Notes: generated by a model from the letters alone, not told the origin. Numbered from the stretch's first letter, positions 23,066-32,692 are shown. The stretch is 64,000 nt of DNA from JAXGYV01 sp040772045 (GCA_040772045.1 JAXGYV010000010.1:1-64000), one strand, 5' to 3'. Numbers and translations are program-made.

Positions 23066-25354
23066 ATGCACCCCGCACAGAAGAACACGTGGCGATGCTT
23101 CGCCACCGGACCACGTGGCACGGAACGCCTGCTGGCGCGAGAGCTCCGCGGCCTAGGGCTCCCAGAGGTGCGCGAGGCACGTGCCGGCGTCTCCTTCGCC
23201 GGCGGTCTGACCGCCGCCTACCGCGCCTGCCTGTGGTCTCGCCTGGCCTCCCGGATCCTCTATCCTCTCGCGAGCTTCCCGGCCACCAGCTCGCGCGACG
23301 TCTACGACGGCGTGCGGGCCATCGCTTGGGACGAGCACCTCGGCGTCTCCTCCACGCTGGCCTGCGACGTCACCGGCTCGTCCGCCGCCATCACCCACAC
23401 ACAGTACGGCGCCCAGCTCGTGAAGGACGCGATCGTCGATCAGTTCCGCGAGCGCCACGGCCAACGCCCTTCCGTGGCCGTGCGCCGGCCGGATATCCGC
23501 CTGGCGCTGCACCTGGAGCACGACCGCGGCTCGCTCGCCGTCGATCTCGCCAGCGAGAGCCTGCACCGCCGCGGGTATCGCGAGCCGGGTGAGCAAGCGG
23601 CGGCGCCGCTCAAAGAGAACCTGGCCGCCGCCGTGCTGCTGAGCGCCGACTGGCCAGAGCTCGCTCAGCGAGGGGCCTGGCTTGCCGACCCCCTGTGCGG
23701 CTCCGGCACCCTGCTCATCGAAGGTGCGTGGATGGCCGCCGACGTAGCACCTGGGCTCCTCAGGCCATACTGGGGCTTCCAGCGCTGGGAGAAGCACGAC
23801 GCGGCGCTGTGGGAGCAGCTCGTAAGCGAGGCCCGGACACGGCGCGCGCGCGGGCTCGCTGAGCTCCAGGCGGCACAGCGCGATGGCCGCTCCCTGATCT
23901 TCGGCGACGACCGCGATCCAACGGCCCTGCGCCTGGCCATGCACAACCTACGACGAGCCGGCCTCGAAGGACTGGTGCAGGTGCGCCGCCGCGACCTCAA
24001 GGCCTCTCTGGACCCGTTGCCAGGCTACGGAAGATCTCGTGGCCTGGTGGTCGCCAATCCGCCCTACGGCGAACGCCTCACGGACGCGCGTCTCAGTGCA
24101 ACCTACGCGCTCCTCGGCCGGGCGCTGCGCGAGCGCTTCCCCGAATGGGAGGCCGCCGTGCTGGTCGCCGACAAACGCCAGGCGCGGAGGCTCGGACTGC
24201 CGGCGCGCGGGGGTATCCCTCTCTTCAACGGGCCCCTGCACGTCCTGCTCCTCCGGGGTACTGTCCGCGGCGCCGTTCATCCCGCGATAGTGGAAACGCC
24301 ACCCGCCGCGTCGCCCGCACCGGCCGGCCCCGAGCCGGCCGCCGTGCCGCCACCCGGCGCCCGCCCGGAAACCTTTGGAGACCTCCACGCGGAAGACTTC
24401 GCCAACCGCCTGCGACGAAACCTGCGGACAATCGGACGGCCCTTGCGACGAGCTGGCATCACCTGCTTTCGCCTGTACGACGCCGATCTGCCCGACTACA
24501 ATCTGGCGCTCGATCTCTACGAGGACTGGGCGCACGTGCAGGAGTACGCCGCCCCCAAGCACATCGACCCCGCCAAAGCGGCCGCTCGTCTGGACGCGGC
24601 GCTCGCCGCGATCCGCGAGGTACTGAATCTCGCCGCGGACCATGTGGTGCTTAAGGTCCGCCGCCGCCAGCGCGGGCCAGAACAGTACGGCATCCTCGGC
24701 AGCCACGGACAGTTCCTCACCGTGCACGAGGGCGATGCCGCCTTCCAGATCAACCTCACCGACCGTCTCGATACCGGCCTGTTCCTCGACGACCGGCAGA
24801 TCAGGCGGATCATCCGCGAGTTCGCCGCGCGCAAGCGCTTCCTCAACCTCTATGGCTATACCGGAACGGCCACCGTGAGCGCCGCTCTCGGCGGAGCTCG
24901 GGACTCCGTCACCGTCGACCTCTCGGCAACCTACCTGGACTGGGCGCGCCGCAATCTCCTCCTCAACGGCCTCGACCCGGCACGACACCGCATGGTCCGT
25001 GCTGACTGCCGCACGTGGCTCTCAGAGGAAACTCGAGCGCGGCGGACATATGGCCTCATTTTCCTCGCGCCACCCACCTTCTCTAACTCAGCTCATACGG
25101 GCGCCGCCACGCTGGACATCCAGCGCGACCACGTCGCCCTGATCCGCTCCGCGAGTCGCCTTCTTGCTCCCGACGGCACCCTGCTCTTCGCAACCAAGCG
25201 CCGAGGGTTCGTGCTGGATTCCAGCGCTCTCGCCGACCTGCGGCCGGTCGATCTCTCGCGCGCCACGTTGCCACCCGATTTCGCCCGCCGCGCGCACAGC
25301 CACCACGTGTGGCGTATCGAGAGGCCACGACGCGAGGACACCCCGACGCCATGA
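23066..25354 (+). CDS. rlmL: Bifunctional 23S rRNA guanine methyltransferase RlmKL
   Basis: This is a 762-aa fusion of two SAM-dependent methyltransferases that modify 23S rRNA at the equivalents of G2445 (m2G) and G2069 (m7G). The N-terminal THUMP domain spans about residues 5-160. The RlmL half has PLCGSGTLLIEGA and the target-base motif NPPYGER near residue 330. The RlmK half has LNLYGYTGTATVSAALGGA near 593 and APPTFSNS near 665. In E. coli the last motif reads DPPTFSNS, so an Asp is replaced by Ala here. The ATG lies after AGCGA without a strong SD. The stop overlaps the next gene (ATGA). Confidence 0.88.
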   Translation: MHPAQKNTWRCFATGPRGTERLLARELRGLGLPEVREARAGVSFAGGLTAAYRACLWSRLASRILYPLASFPATSSRDVYDGVRAIAWDEHLGVSSTLACDVTGSSAAITHTQYGAQLVKDAIVDQFRERHGQRPSVAVRRPDIRLALHLEHDRGSLAVDLASESLHRRGYREPGEQAAAPLKENLAAAVLLSADWPELAQRGAWLADPLCGSGTLLIEGAWMAADVAPGLLRPYWGFQRWEKHDAALWEQLVSEARTRRARGLAELQAAQRDGRSLIFGDDRDPTALRLAMHNLRRAGLEGLVQVRRRDLKASLDPLPGYGRSRGLVVANPPYGERLTDARLSATYALLGRALRERFPEWEAAVLVADKRQARRLGLPARGGIPLFNGPLHVLLLRGTVRGAVHPAIVETPPAASPAPAGPEPAAVPPPGARPETFGDLHAEDFANRLRRNLRTIGRPLRRAGITCFRLYDADLPDYNLALDLYEDWAHVQEYAAPKHIDPAKAAARLDAALAAIREVLNLAADHVVLKVRRRQRGPEQYGILGSHGQFLTVHEGDAAFQINLTDRLDTGLFLDDRQIRRIIREFAARKRFLNLYGYTGTATVSAALGGARDSVTVDLSATYLDWARRNLLLNGLDPARHRMVRADCRTWLSEETRARRTYGLIFLAPPTFSNSAHTGAATLDIQRDHVALIRSASRLLAPDGTLLFATKRRGFVLDSSALADLRPVDLSRATLPPDFARRAHSHHVWRIERPRREDTPTP

Positions 25355-27528
25355 ATCCCTCTCCGGCAGACAGCGCCACGACGCCGGGGGCCTCCGCTCC
25401 GCGTGGTGCATCCTGTCAGACCACATCGCCCTCGGAGCCGGCGCGCGACCTGACCGCCCTGTTCGATCCCCGCTCTGTGGCCGTCGTGGGTGCCTCGAGC
25501 GACACGTCGAAGTGGGGGGGAGACGTCAGCGCTCGGCTCCTGCGCGGCGAGCATCGCCGCGCGGTGTACCTCGTAAACGGCAGAGGCGGCGAGGTGCTGG
25601 GAAGACGCGCGTACGCTTCGCTCCGCGAGCTTCCCGAACCTCCCGACCTCGTGGTCCTCGCCATGCCCGCGAAGCTGCTAGAGGAAGTGGTCGACGACTG
25701 CGTGGCGACCGGCGCGCGAGCGGTAGTCGCCGTAACAGCCATGCTGGGCGAGATGGGGCCGGAGGGCAGAGAACGGGAACGCTCGGCGGTGGCCAAGCTC
25801 CGCGACGCCGGTGCAGTGCTCGTGGGCCCCAACTGTCTCGGCGTCGCCGACACTTCGACCGACCTGCTAGCCGTAGCCTACCTCGAGGTAGAGCGCGGAC
25901 CCATCGGATTGATCTCACAGAGTGGCGGATTCGGGGAAGAGCTCAGCCTGCGGATGCGGGAGTTCGGCCTGGGATTCTCCCGCTTCGTGGCGCTCGGCAA
26001 CCAGGCCGACGTGAGCGCCGCCGACATCCTGCGCTCGTTCGCCGGCCATCGGCCGACCGAGGCGGTAGTGGTGTATGCCGAAGAGCTGCGAGACGGCCGC
26101 CGGTTCGCGGCGGCGGCGGCCGCTCTCACGGAGGCCGGAATCCCCGTGGTGCTGCTCGCGCCTGGTCGGTCAGAGGCGAGCGCGCGGGTCGCCATGACAC
26201 ACACGGGGTCGTTGACCCCGAACACCGTGGTCGTGGATGCCGTCTGCCGCGCGGCCGGCATCTTGCGCGTGAACACGCAGCGCGAGGCGGTCGAGCTGCT
26301 GGTCGGCCTGCTCGCGGGGCCGCGCCCCCACGGTCGGCGAGTCGGCGTGGTATCCGACGGCGGCGGATCGGGCGCCGTAGCCGCCGACTTGTGCGCCCTC
26401 GCCGGCCTGGCCCTGCCGGCTTTCTCCGAAGAACTGCGGGCGCGGCTGCAGCGCCTGCTACCGGAGAACGCTGGCTGCGCTAATCCCGTCGACTTCGCCG
26501 CGGCAACCTACGACCCGGAGGCGTACGAGCGTGTGGTCGGCCTGGTCGCGGACAGCGGCGAAGTCGATGGCATTCTCGCCAGCGGCGTCATCGGATTCTG
26601 GAGCGCCCGCTTCCCAGAACAGGCCGAGATGGTAGCGCTGGAGCGAGCCAGCCTGCACCGCATGGGCGACCGAGTGCTGGCCGGTCAAGTACCGCTCCTG
26701 GGCAGTACTCCGCAACGCTGCGCGATCATCGACGATCTGCGACACGCTGGACTGCCGATCTACGCCGATGTGGAATCGGCGGTCACCACACTGGCGCGCT
26801 TGGCGCAGGCCGGCGAAGCTCGACCGCCCGGAGTCCGCGAGCTGCCCGCAGCGGCGCCTCCTCTTACGGCCGGAGGATACTGGGAGGCGCGCCAAGCGCT
26901 CATGCAGGCCGGGCTCCCGCTGGTAGCCGCATGTACGGTTCACGATCAGACGGAGCTGCTCGCCGGCGCGCGAACGCTCATGTACCCCGTGGCGCTCAAG
27001 GCAGCTCACCTGCTGCACAAGTCCGACGCCGGCGGCGTTGCGCTCGACCTCGCCGACGAGGCAACGCTCCTCGCCGCCTTCGCTCGCTTCCAGCGCGCCT
27101 TCGGCAGCGTCACGTACTCCCTGGAACAGATGGCCGACACCGCCGCCGGCGTCGAGATCCTCCTCGGCTGCCGCTGGGACGCGCACTGCGGCCCCCTGGT
27201 GCTGGTGGGCCTGGGCGGCGTGCTCACGGAGGTGTTCGCCGACGTCCAAGCAGCGCTCGCGCCGATCACCGAAGACGACGCTCTGCGCCTCTTCCTGGAG
27301 TTGCGCGGCGCGTCCCTCTTCCATAGCGCGCGCGGCCGGCCCGCCATCGATCTTCCCGCCGCGGCGCGAGCGGCCGCGGCGCTCTCGAGCTGGGCAGCAG
27401 CCCATCCCGAGGTAGAGAGCGCCGAGATCAACCCGCTCCTGGTTACCCCACAAGGCGCGTGTGGCCTGGACGCCCGAGTGGTGCTGAAGAGAGGCGGCGG
27501 CGCGGCCGAGGACACCACACCCGGCTGA
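25351..27528 (+). CDS. ADP-forming acyl-CoA synthetase, fused alpha-beta (acetate-CoA ligase type)
   Basis: This 725-aa protein converts acetyl- or acyl-CoA with ADP and phosphate to acid, CoA and ATP, or the reverse. A CoA-binding domain starts near residue 30 (FDPRSVAVVGASSDTSKWGG), a succinyl-CoA-ligase-like domain follows, and an ATP-grasp domain fills residues from about 510. The loop MTHTGSL near residue 282 keeps the His that carries phosphate in the family; protein acetyltransferase relatives often lose it. There is no GNAT domain. It is coupled to rlmL by ATGA overlap, although the functions seem unrelated. The acyl specificity is open. Confidence 0.87.
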   Translation: MNPSPADSATTPGASAPRGASCQTTSPSEPARDLTALFDPRSVAVVGASSDTSKWGGDVSARLLRGEHRRAVYLVNGRGGEVLGRRAYASLRELPEPPDLVVLAMPAKLLEEVVDDCVATGARAVVAVTAMLGEMGPEGRERERSAVAKLRDAGAVLVGPNCLGVADTSTDLLAVAYLEVERGPIGLISQSGGFGEELSLRMREFGLGFSRFVALGNQADVSAADILRSFAGHRPTEAVVVYAEELRDGRRFAAAAAALTEAGIPVVLLAPGRSEASARVAMTHTGSLTPNTVVVDAVCRAAGILRVNTQREAVELLVGLLAGPRPHGRRVGVVSDGGGSGAVAADLCALAGLALPAFSEELRARLQRLLPENAGCANPVDFAAATYDPEAYERVVGLVADSGEVDGILASGVIGFWSARFPEQAEMVALERASLHRMGDRVLAGQVPLLGSTPQRCAIIDDLRHAGLPIYADVESAVTTLARLAQAGEARPPGVRELPAAAPPLTAGGYWEARQALMQAGLPLVAACTVHDQTELLAGARTLMYPVALKAAHLLHKSDAGGVALDLADEATLLAAFARFQRAFGSVTYSLEQMADTAAGVEILLGCRWDAHCGPLVLVGLGGVLTEVFADVQAALAPITEDDALRLFLELRGASLFHSARGRPAIDLPAAARAAAALSSWAAAHPEVESAEINPLLVTPQGACGLDARVVLKRGGGAAEDTTPG

Positions 27529-27636
27529 GCGACACGCACGCCCGCAGGCCAGGGCGCTCGCACGCGCGGCCGAGGGCGCGGGAAAGGATCGCACGAGCCG
27601 TAGGAGCGAGCCAGACCGCTCTGATAGGTTGTACCC

Positions 27637-28479
27637 ATGCTCGCCATTGCGCTCGCGCTCGCCGCAAGTATGTCCGTCGGCACCGCCGACTTCCTGGCCG
27701 GCAGCCAGGCGCGGCGCCACGGTCTCTGGACGGTCATCATCGTCAGTCAGCTGACCGGCTCGGCCTGGACGGCCGCCGTGGTCCTGGCGCGCGGGGAGCC
27801 AGTCCCCCCCTGGCCGGCCCCCCTGTGGTCCGTGCTGGCGGGCATCACGGCGGTATTCGCCATCTGGCTCGGCTACCGTGCTCTCCAGATCGGCGTCATG
27901 GCCATCGCCGGCCCGCTCATGGCGCTCAGCATCGTCATCCCGGTGGGATTCGGCCTGAGTCGTGGAGAGCGGCCGTCCTCCTTGCAGACAGCCGGCATCG
28001 CGCTCGCGCTGCTCGGCGTGATGCTCGCCAGCAGCGAGCGGACCGCCGGCCGCCGCGTGGCGCCGAGCAAGCGGAGCGTAGCGCTCGCACTCGCGGCGGC
28101 GCTGTTCATCGGAATCAACATGGTCTGCTACGCGCAAGCCGCTCGCCAGGACGTCTCGTGGAGCGTCTTCATGGCCCGCGCCACCTCTACCATCCTCTTC
28201 GCGGCGGCGTACGTGTCGCTCCGTCCCCGGCTCCCTCGACTGACCGCCACCTCCCTCGTCCCGCTCATCGCCATCGGCGTCTTCGACACGGGCTCAAACG
28301 CCCTCTTCTCCCTCGCCAGCACCAAGGGGTACCTCAGTGTGGTCTCGGTCCTCAGCTCCATCTATCCGGTCTTCACCGCGGCGCTCGCGTACATCGTGCT
28401 CGAGGAACGGCTGGCGCCCTGGCAACTCCTCGGTGTGGGTTCGGCGCTCGCGGGAGTCGGTCTCCTGGCGGTCGCCTAG
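27637..28479 (+). CDS. EamA/DMT-family transporter
   Basis: This is a 280-aa protein with ten hydrophobic helices in two homologous halves, as in drug/metabolite transporters. The first half begins LAIALALAASMSVGTADFLAG and includes the EamA-like FAIWLGYRALQIGVMAIAGPL. The second ends SSIYPVFTAALAYIVLEERLAPWQLLGVG, the family's strongest signature. It is probably an exporter of a small metabolite, but the substrate is unknown. It stands alone about 110 bases after the acyl-CoA synthetase gene. Confidence 0.88.
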   Translation: MLAIALALAASMSVGTADFLAGSQARRHGLWTVIIVSQLTGSAWTAAVVLARGEPVPPWPAPLWSVLAGITAVFAIWLGYRALQIGVMAIAGPLMALSIVIPVGFGLSRGERPSSLQTAGIALALLGVMLASSERTAGRRVAPSKRSVALALAAALFIGINMVCYAQAARQDVSWSVFMARATSTILFAAAYVSLRPRLPRLTATSLVPLIAIGVFDTGSNALFSLASTKGYLSVVSVLSSIYPVFTAALAYIVLEERLAPWQLLGVGSALAGVGLLAVA

Positions 28480-28738
28480 ATCCCGCCACTCGAGCCGGGG
28501 TACAGAGACCGGCCGCTGCGCCGAGCCGCGCGAAGCTGGGAGACCACGGGGAACGCTCGCTCGTGAGCCCGGCGCGAGACTCCTCCACCAGCATGTGGGA
28601 TACTGCACACGAGACAGGTATTGGTTGACAAAGGTTCGTGAAGCTTGCCGACAGTCATGCCGATATCTAGCAGCAGCCCTGTTCGCTTCACCGATGGCAG
28701 CGGCATCGTGCCAGTATTCGAATTGCAGGGGGATTTAC

Positions 28739-30256
28739 GTGCACCGCACCGATGATCATGGCGTCCCAGTCGCTGGGTGCGGTGATCCCATACGCGAAGG
28801 GTCATCTAGCCGCCACCCGGCCGATCCACACCTCGTAGTTATGCAGCAGGTCATCGGCGCGGCAGCCGATGCCGAGGAGCTGGAGTCGCTCGTGCGCGAC
28901 GTGCTGCGCGAGTTGCCGGGCCTGCCGGCCCTCGACGCGGCCGCCTATTACACGGTGGACCGCCGCGCTGGCATCGCGCGTCTCGAGCAGGGCGAAGGAC
29001 TGCCGGACGCCTTCTGGGAGCAGGTTCGTGAGATACAGCTCACCGCCGCTCCCTATGACAACGCGCTCATCCACCGTCAGCCGGTGTTCGTCGAGGATTT
29101 CAGCACCGCCGCGCCGCGCCATGCCGCGGCTGGCGGTTTCGCCTCCTTAGCGTGCGCCCCGGTTGTGGCCCGCGACGACGTCGTCGGCCTGCTCTGCGTG
29201 TATACCCGCCAGCCCCACGAGTGGGGGCCAGCCGACCAAGTGGTGGTCCCCGCCCTCGGACGAGAGCTCGGGGCGGCCATGGCGCGCGTCGCCGCCGAGC
29301 GACAGCTCCGCGAGCGGCGGCTGCCCATCCAGGACCTGTTCGACTCGGTCGGCGAGCTGCTGGTGGTCTCTACAGGAGACGGCCGCCTCCTGTGGGCTAA
29401 CGCCGAGGTCGAACGGCGGCTGGGCTATGCCCGCGACCGTTGGGCGCACATGACCGTGCTCGACCTGCACCCGCCCGGACGGCGTCTTGAAGCAGCGTCT
29501 ATCATGGCCGACCTCCTCGAGGGCGAGGAAGAACAGGCCACCATCCCTCTGCTGACACACGACGGTCACCAGATCCCCGTGGAGACACGCGTCCGCTGGG
29601 GTGCATGGGACGGACGCCGCGTGATCTTCAGCGTCAGCCGGGATCTAAGCGAACGCCTGCAGATGCGGGAGGAGCGTCAACAACTCCTGGGAGAGGCGCT
29701 CCACGTAGCGACCGCCGTGGCCCGCACCTTCGACCCCGCCACCGCAGAACATGCGCGTCGCGTAGCCCGTCTGTGTACCGCCTTGGCCAGGGAGCTGCAC
29801 TACGACAACGAGAGGGCCGAGGGCATCAACCTCGCCGCCGGCCTCCACGACGTCGGCCTCACCGCCGTCCCCCACAAGGTGCTCACAAAGCCGGGCAAGC
29901 TGACGCCCGAGGAGTACGCGCTAGTCCAGACCCACCCGACCCGTGGCTGGGAACTGGTCCGCAACGTGTCGACGCCGTTCCCTCTCGCCAAGGTGATCCT
30001 GCAGCACCACGAACGTCTGGATGGTTCGGGCTATCCCAACGGTCTGAAGACCGACGAGATCCTCCCAGAATCGCGCATCGTCGCCGTGGCCGACGTCATC
30101 GAGGCCATGTCCTCGGAACGGCCCTACCGGGAGCACTCCTCGCTCGCAGATGCGATGACCGAGATCGTAGACGGCAGTGGCACACGCTACGACGCGGACG
30201 TGGTAGCCGCCGCTGTGCGCCTCTACGAGCTGGGCGCTGTAGACCCGGCGGCCTAG
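28739..30256 (+). CDS. HD-GYP c-di-GMP phosphodiesterase with GAF and PAS domains
   Basis: This is a 505-aa cytoplasmic protein. It has a GAF-like domain (about residues 25-185), a PAS domain (about 200-310) and a C-terminal HD-GYP domain with HAR near residue 340, GLHDVGL near 368 and HHERLDGSGYPNGL near 422. The metal and GYP residues expected for hydrolysis of c-di-GMP (or cGAMP) are intact. The GTG start is chosen because AGGGGG lies six bases ahead; the frame runs further upstream without domain similarity or SD. Upstream is a 259-base gap holding only a lone TTGACA with no clear -10. Confidence 0.88.
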   Translation: MHRTDDHGVPVAGCGDPIREGSSSRHPADPHLVVMQQVIGAAADAEELESLVRDVLRELPGLPALDAAAYYTVDRRAGIARLEQGEGLPDAFWEQVREIQLTAAPYDNALIHRQPVFVEDFSTAAPRHAAAGGFASLACAPVVARDDVVGLLCVYTRQPHEWGPADQVVVPALGRELGAAMARVAAERQLRERRLPIQDLFDSVGELLVVSTGDGRLLWANAEVERRLGYARDRWAHMTVLDLHPPGRRLEAASIMADLLEGEEEQATIPLLTHDGHQIPVETRVRWGAWDGRRVIFSVSRDLSERLQMREERQQLLGEALHVATAVARTFDPATAEHARRVARLCTALARELHYDNERAEGINLAAGLHDVGLTAVPHKVLTKPGKLTPEEYALVQTHPTRGWELVRNVSTPFPLAKVILQHHERLDGSGYPNGLKTDEILPESRIVAVADVIEAMSSERPYREHSSLADAMTEIVDGSGTRYDADVVAAAVRLYELGAVDPAA

Positions 30257-30335
30257 AAGAATCACCCGGTCAATCTCGATCGTCCCCACCGTATTCACCC
30301 TGCGGGCGGTCGATCGATTGCGTCAGAAAGGGCAC

Positions 30336-30360
30336 GCGCTGCTCGTCAGCCGAGCAGCGC
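30336..30360 (+). terminator. Hairpin terminator after the HD-GYP gene
   Basis: A perfect 10-bp stem GCGCTGCTCG/CGAGCAGCGC encloses the loop TCAGC, about 80 bases after the stop codon. No T-tract follows, as with the other strong hairpins in this window. Confidence 0.6.
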
Positions 30361-30471
30361 GGCCGGCGCGACGCCTCAACTCACCCTTGTGATCTCGGTA
30401 CACTGCGGTAGGCTGCATGCCACTACCGTTCGTGCGAAGCGGGGGAGAGACTCCCGTACGGAGGCCGACGC

Positions 30472-31878
30472 GTGAGGCGGATCAGCGTGGGTAAACCAGC
30501 CATCGCCAAAGGGACGCACGTGCTGTGCCGGGAGAGCTCCATGCCGGCCTCGGCCGCCGAACTCTCCGCCTGGCATGCTACCCCTGGCTCGTTCCAGCGA
30601 CTCCGTCCACCATGGCGGCACGTCGACGTGGTAGCTCCAGCCGGGGCAGTGCGCGCCGGCAGCCGCCTGACCACGAGGTTCGCCTTGGGGCCAATCCACC
30701 AGGACTGGGTAACGGAAGTCACCGACTCCATCCCGGGGGAGCGCCTCACAGATGTGCAGATCGACGGGCCGTTCGCGGAGTGGCGCCATGTCCGCCGCTT
30801 CTCCCCCGACGGACCGCGGATGAGCAGGCTACGCGACGAGGTCGAGTACCGGCTGCGGCTGGGAGCAGCGGGGGACCTCCTCGGCGGCATCCCCATCCGG
30901 CAGTCGCTCGAACACCTCTTCGCCTACCGTCACCAGCGTACCGCCGACGACCTGACGCTTCACGCCGCTTATCGCGCACGGCCGCGTCTCACAGTGGTCA
31001 TCAGTGGCGCCTCGGGGCTGCTGGGAACAGAGCTGGCCGCCTTTCTGACGAGCGGCGGCCACCGGGTGCTCACTCTGGTACGCCGGCCACCGCGCGCGGA
31101 TCACGAGGTTTTCTGGGACCCGCAGCGGATGGCCCTCGCGCCAGCCCAGCTCGAGGGCGCGGACGCCGTAGTGCACCTGGCGGGACGCAGCCTGAACGCC
31201 GCGCGCTGGACGGAGGCCGTAAAGCGCGAGATCCTGCGCAGCCGCACGGAAGCCACGAGCCTCATCGCCCGAACCGTGGCGCAACTCGACCCTCGGCCAG
31301 TGCTCATCTCGAACTCGGCCGTCGGCTACTACGGCGATCGCGGAGATGAGCCGCTCGACGAGCAGAGCTCACCAGGGTCCGGCTTCCTCCCCAACGTGTG
31401 CATCGCCTGGGAGCAGGCGCTTCAGCCGGCTCGCGACGCCGACGCGAGAGTGGTCGTGCTGCGCACCGGCGTGGTTCTCAGTGGACACGGAGGTGCTCTG
31501 CCCCGCATGCTGCCCGCATATCGGACCGGCTTGGGTGGGCCTCTAGGATCTGGCCATCAGTGGATGAGCTGGATCGGGCTCCAGGACTATCTCGGCGTGG
31601 TCAATAGGGCGCTGTACGACGACGAATTGGAGGGACCCGTGGCGGCGGTCGCCCCCCCGGTCACCAACAGAGAGTTCGTCCGCGCCCTTACGCGAGTCCT
31701 CCACCGACCAGGGCTCGTGCCGCTGCCAGCGCCGGCCCTCAGGGCAGCACTGGGAGAGATGGGCGAGCGGCTCCTCTTAGACAGCACGCGAGTCGCTCCA
31801 GCTCGTCTGACCGCTCGCGGCCACAAGCTCCTGTACCCCGACGTGGAGCAGGCCCTGCGAGCCGAGCTGGGCCGCTAG
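30472..31878 (+). CDS. SRPBCC-domain fused to TIGR01777-family sugar epimerase-like protein
   Basis: This 468-aa protein has two parts. Residues about 10-165 form an SRPBCC/START-like ligand-binding domain (EVTDSIPGERLTDVQIDGPF). From about 170 a short-chain NAD(P)-binding epimerase-like domain begins with VVISGASGLLGTELAAFL and includes VVHLAGRSLNAARWTEAVK, SNSAVGYYGDRGDE and LRTGVVLSGHGGALPRML, the YfcH/TIGR01777 hallmarks. The GTG start has GGAGG seven bases ahead. The fusion is known in actinobacteria. Members are implicated in cell division or envelope functions, but no reaction is established. Confidence 0.88.
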   Translation: MRRISVGKPAIAKGTHVLCRESSMPASAAELSAWHATPGSFQRLRPPWRHVDVVAPAGAVRAGSRLTTRFALGPIHQDWVTEVTDSIPGERLTDVQIDGPFAEWRHVRRFSPDGPRMSRLRDEVEYRLRLGAAGDLLGGIPIRQSLEHLFAYRHQRTADDLTLHAAYRARPRLTVVISGASGLLGTELAAFLTSGGHRVLTLVRRPPRADHEVFWDPQRMALAPAQLEGADAVVHLAGRSLNAARWTEAVKREILRSRTEATSLIARTVAQLDPRPVLISNSAVGYYGDRGDEPLDEQSSPGSGFLPNVCIAWEQALQPARDADARVVVLRTGVVLSGHGGALPRMLPAYRTGLGGPLGSGHQWMSWIGLQDYLGVVNRALYDDELEGPVAAVAPPVTNREFVRALTRVLHRPGLVPLPAPALRAALGEMGERLLLDSTRVAPARLTARGHKLLYPDVEQALRAELGR

Positions 31879-31924
31879 CGGCACCCCAACGACTCCGCGC
31901 TCCCACGCGCGCACACGACCCCGG

Positions 31925-32692
31925 TCAGCCGGAGAAGCGACCCTCCGCGCGCGCCCTGGTCACCCGCGCGACGGTGCGCGCGTACCGCAGCGGTTCCGGC
32001 GTCCGGCTCCGCCTAGCCAGGGCGGCCACCACATCCCGGGCCATCTGCGGCGACGTACGCCAGGCGGCGTGGGCAAGGACGGGGTTTGCCCCCGGCCTCG
32101 TGCGTACAGCGTAGCCCACGACGTCCTCTTCGAGCAGCAGCGCGGCCGTCGACCCGCGTGCGTCCGGCAGCCGCTGATACGTCGCCAGCAGCGACCGGTT
32201 GGTCACGCCGATGGACGGCACCTGGAGCGCCGCGCCGATGTGCAGGGCGAGCCCGGCGCGGCGCGGATGGTCGCGGCCGGTGGCGTCCAGTAGCAGGAGG
32301 TCCGGCTGCGGCAACACACGCAGCGCCCGCTCGAGTAAGACACCGCAGCGGAGGGCCAGAAGGCCGGCCACGTATGGTCCTCCCGTCTCGCCAACCTCGA
32401 CGTGCTCCACCAGCAGGCGATCGCCACGTACCAACACAGCCGCCACCCAAGCGGGGTCGCCAGCGTCGCCGGGCCCCTCTCGTCCACTTGGATACGTAAC
32501 GAAGGCCGCCGCGACAAGCAGGTCGGCGATGCCGCCCGGCGACCACGGGGGTTGAGACACGGCCAGCTGCCCCAGCCCCTCTTGCAGGCGCAGGAGCTCC
32601 CGTTGATCGCGCGGCCACGGCCATCCCGGTAGGCCAGCGAGCGTCTCGAGACGAGTATCAGCCGCGTCAGCCTCTTCCCCGCTCAGCGTCAT
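31925..32692 (-). CDS. Endonuclease V-like protein with most catalytic residues replaced
   Basis: The 255-aa protein has the endonuclease V scaffold: GGPYVAGLLALR, PDLLLLDATGRDHPRRAGLA, LQVPSIGVTNRSL, VGYAVRTR and a C-terminal TPEPLRYARTVAR. In active enzymes these read PYIPGFLSFRE, VDGHG-HPRR and GVAK. The Glu after Arg is Cys, GH is AT, the Lys is Asn, and the first catalytic Asp (GVDVSY) seems absent in IADLLVAAAF. One metal Asp (LLLD) remains. Inosine-DNA cleavage is therefore unlikely. The ATG overlaps the fumarase stop by four bases, so it is translationally coupled to fumC. Confidence 0.72.
   Translation of the reverse strand: MTLSGEEADAADTRLETLAGLPGWPWPRDQRELLRLQEGLGQLAVSQPPWSPGGIADLLVAAAFVTYPSGREGPGDAGDPAWVAAVLVRGDRLLVEHVEVGETGGPYVAGLLALRCGVLLERALRVLPQPDLLLLDATGRDHPRRAGLALHIGAALQVPSIGVTNRSLLATYQRLPDARGSTAALLLEEDVVGYAVRTRPGANPVLAHAAWRTSPQMARDVVAALARRSRTPEPLRYARTVARVTRARAEGRFSG

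Noticed and set aside
26458..28137. Minus-strand open frame of 559 codons opposite the acyl-CoA synthetase and DMT genes
   Set aside because: High-GC shadow frame. Both genes on the plus strand have complete domain signatures, and the antisense product looks like low-complexity sequence.
28625..28630. TTGACA as a -35 box ahead of the HD-GYP gene
   Set aside because: No acceptable -10 lies 16-19 bases downstream (the region reads CCGACA/CGACAG).
28337..28738. Upstream extension of the HD-GYP protein
   Set aside because: It overlaps the end of the DMT gene out of frame and has no domain content. GTG at 28739 has AGGGGG at the right distance.
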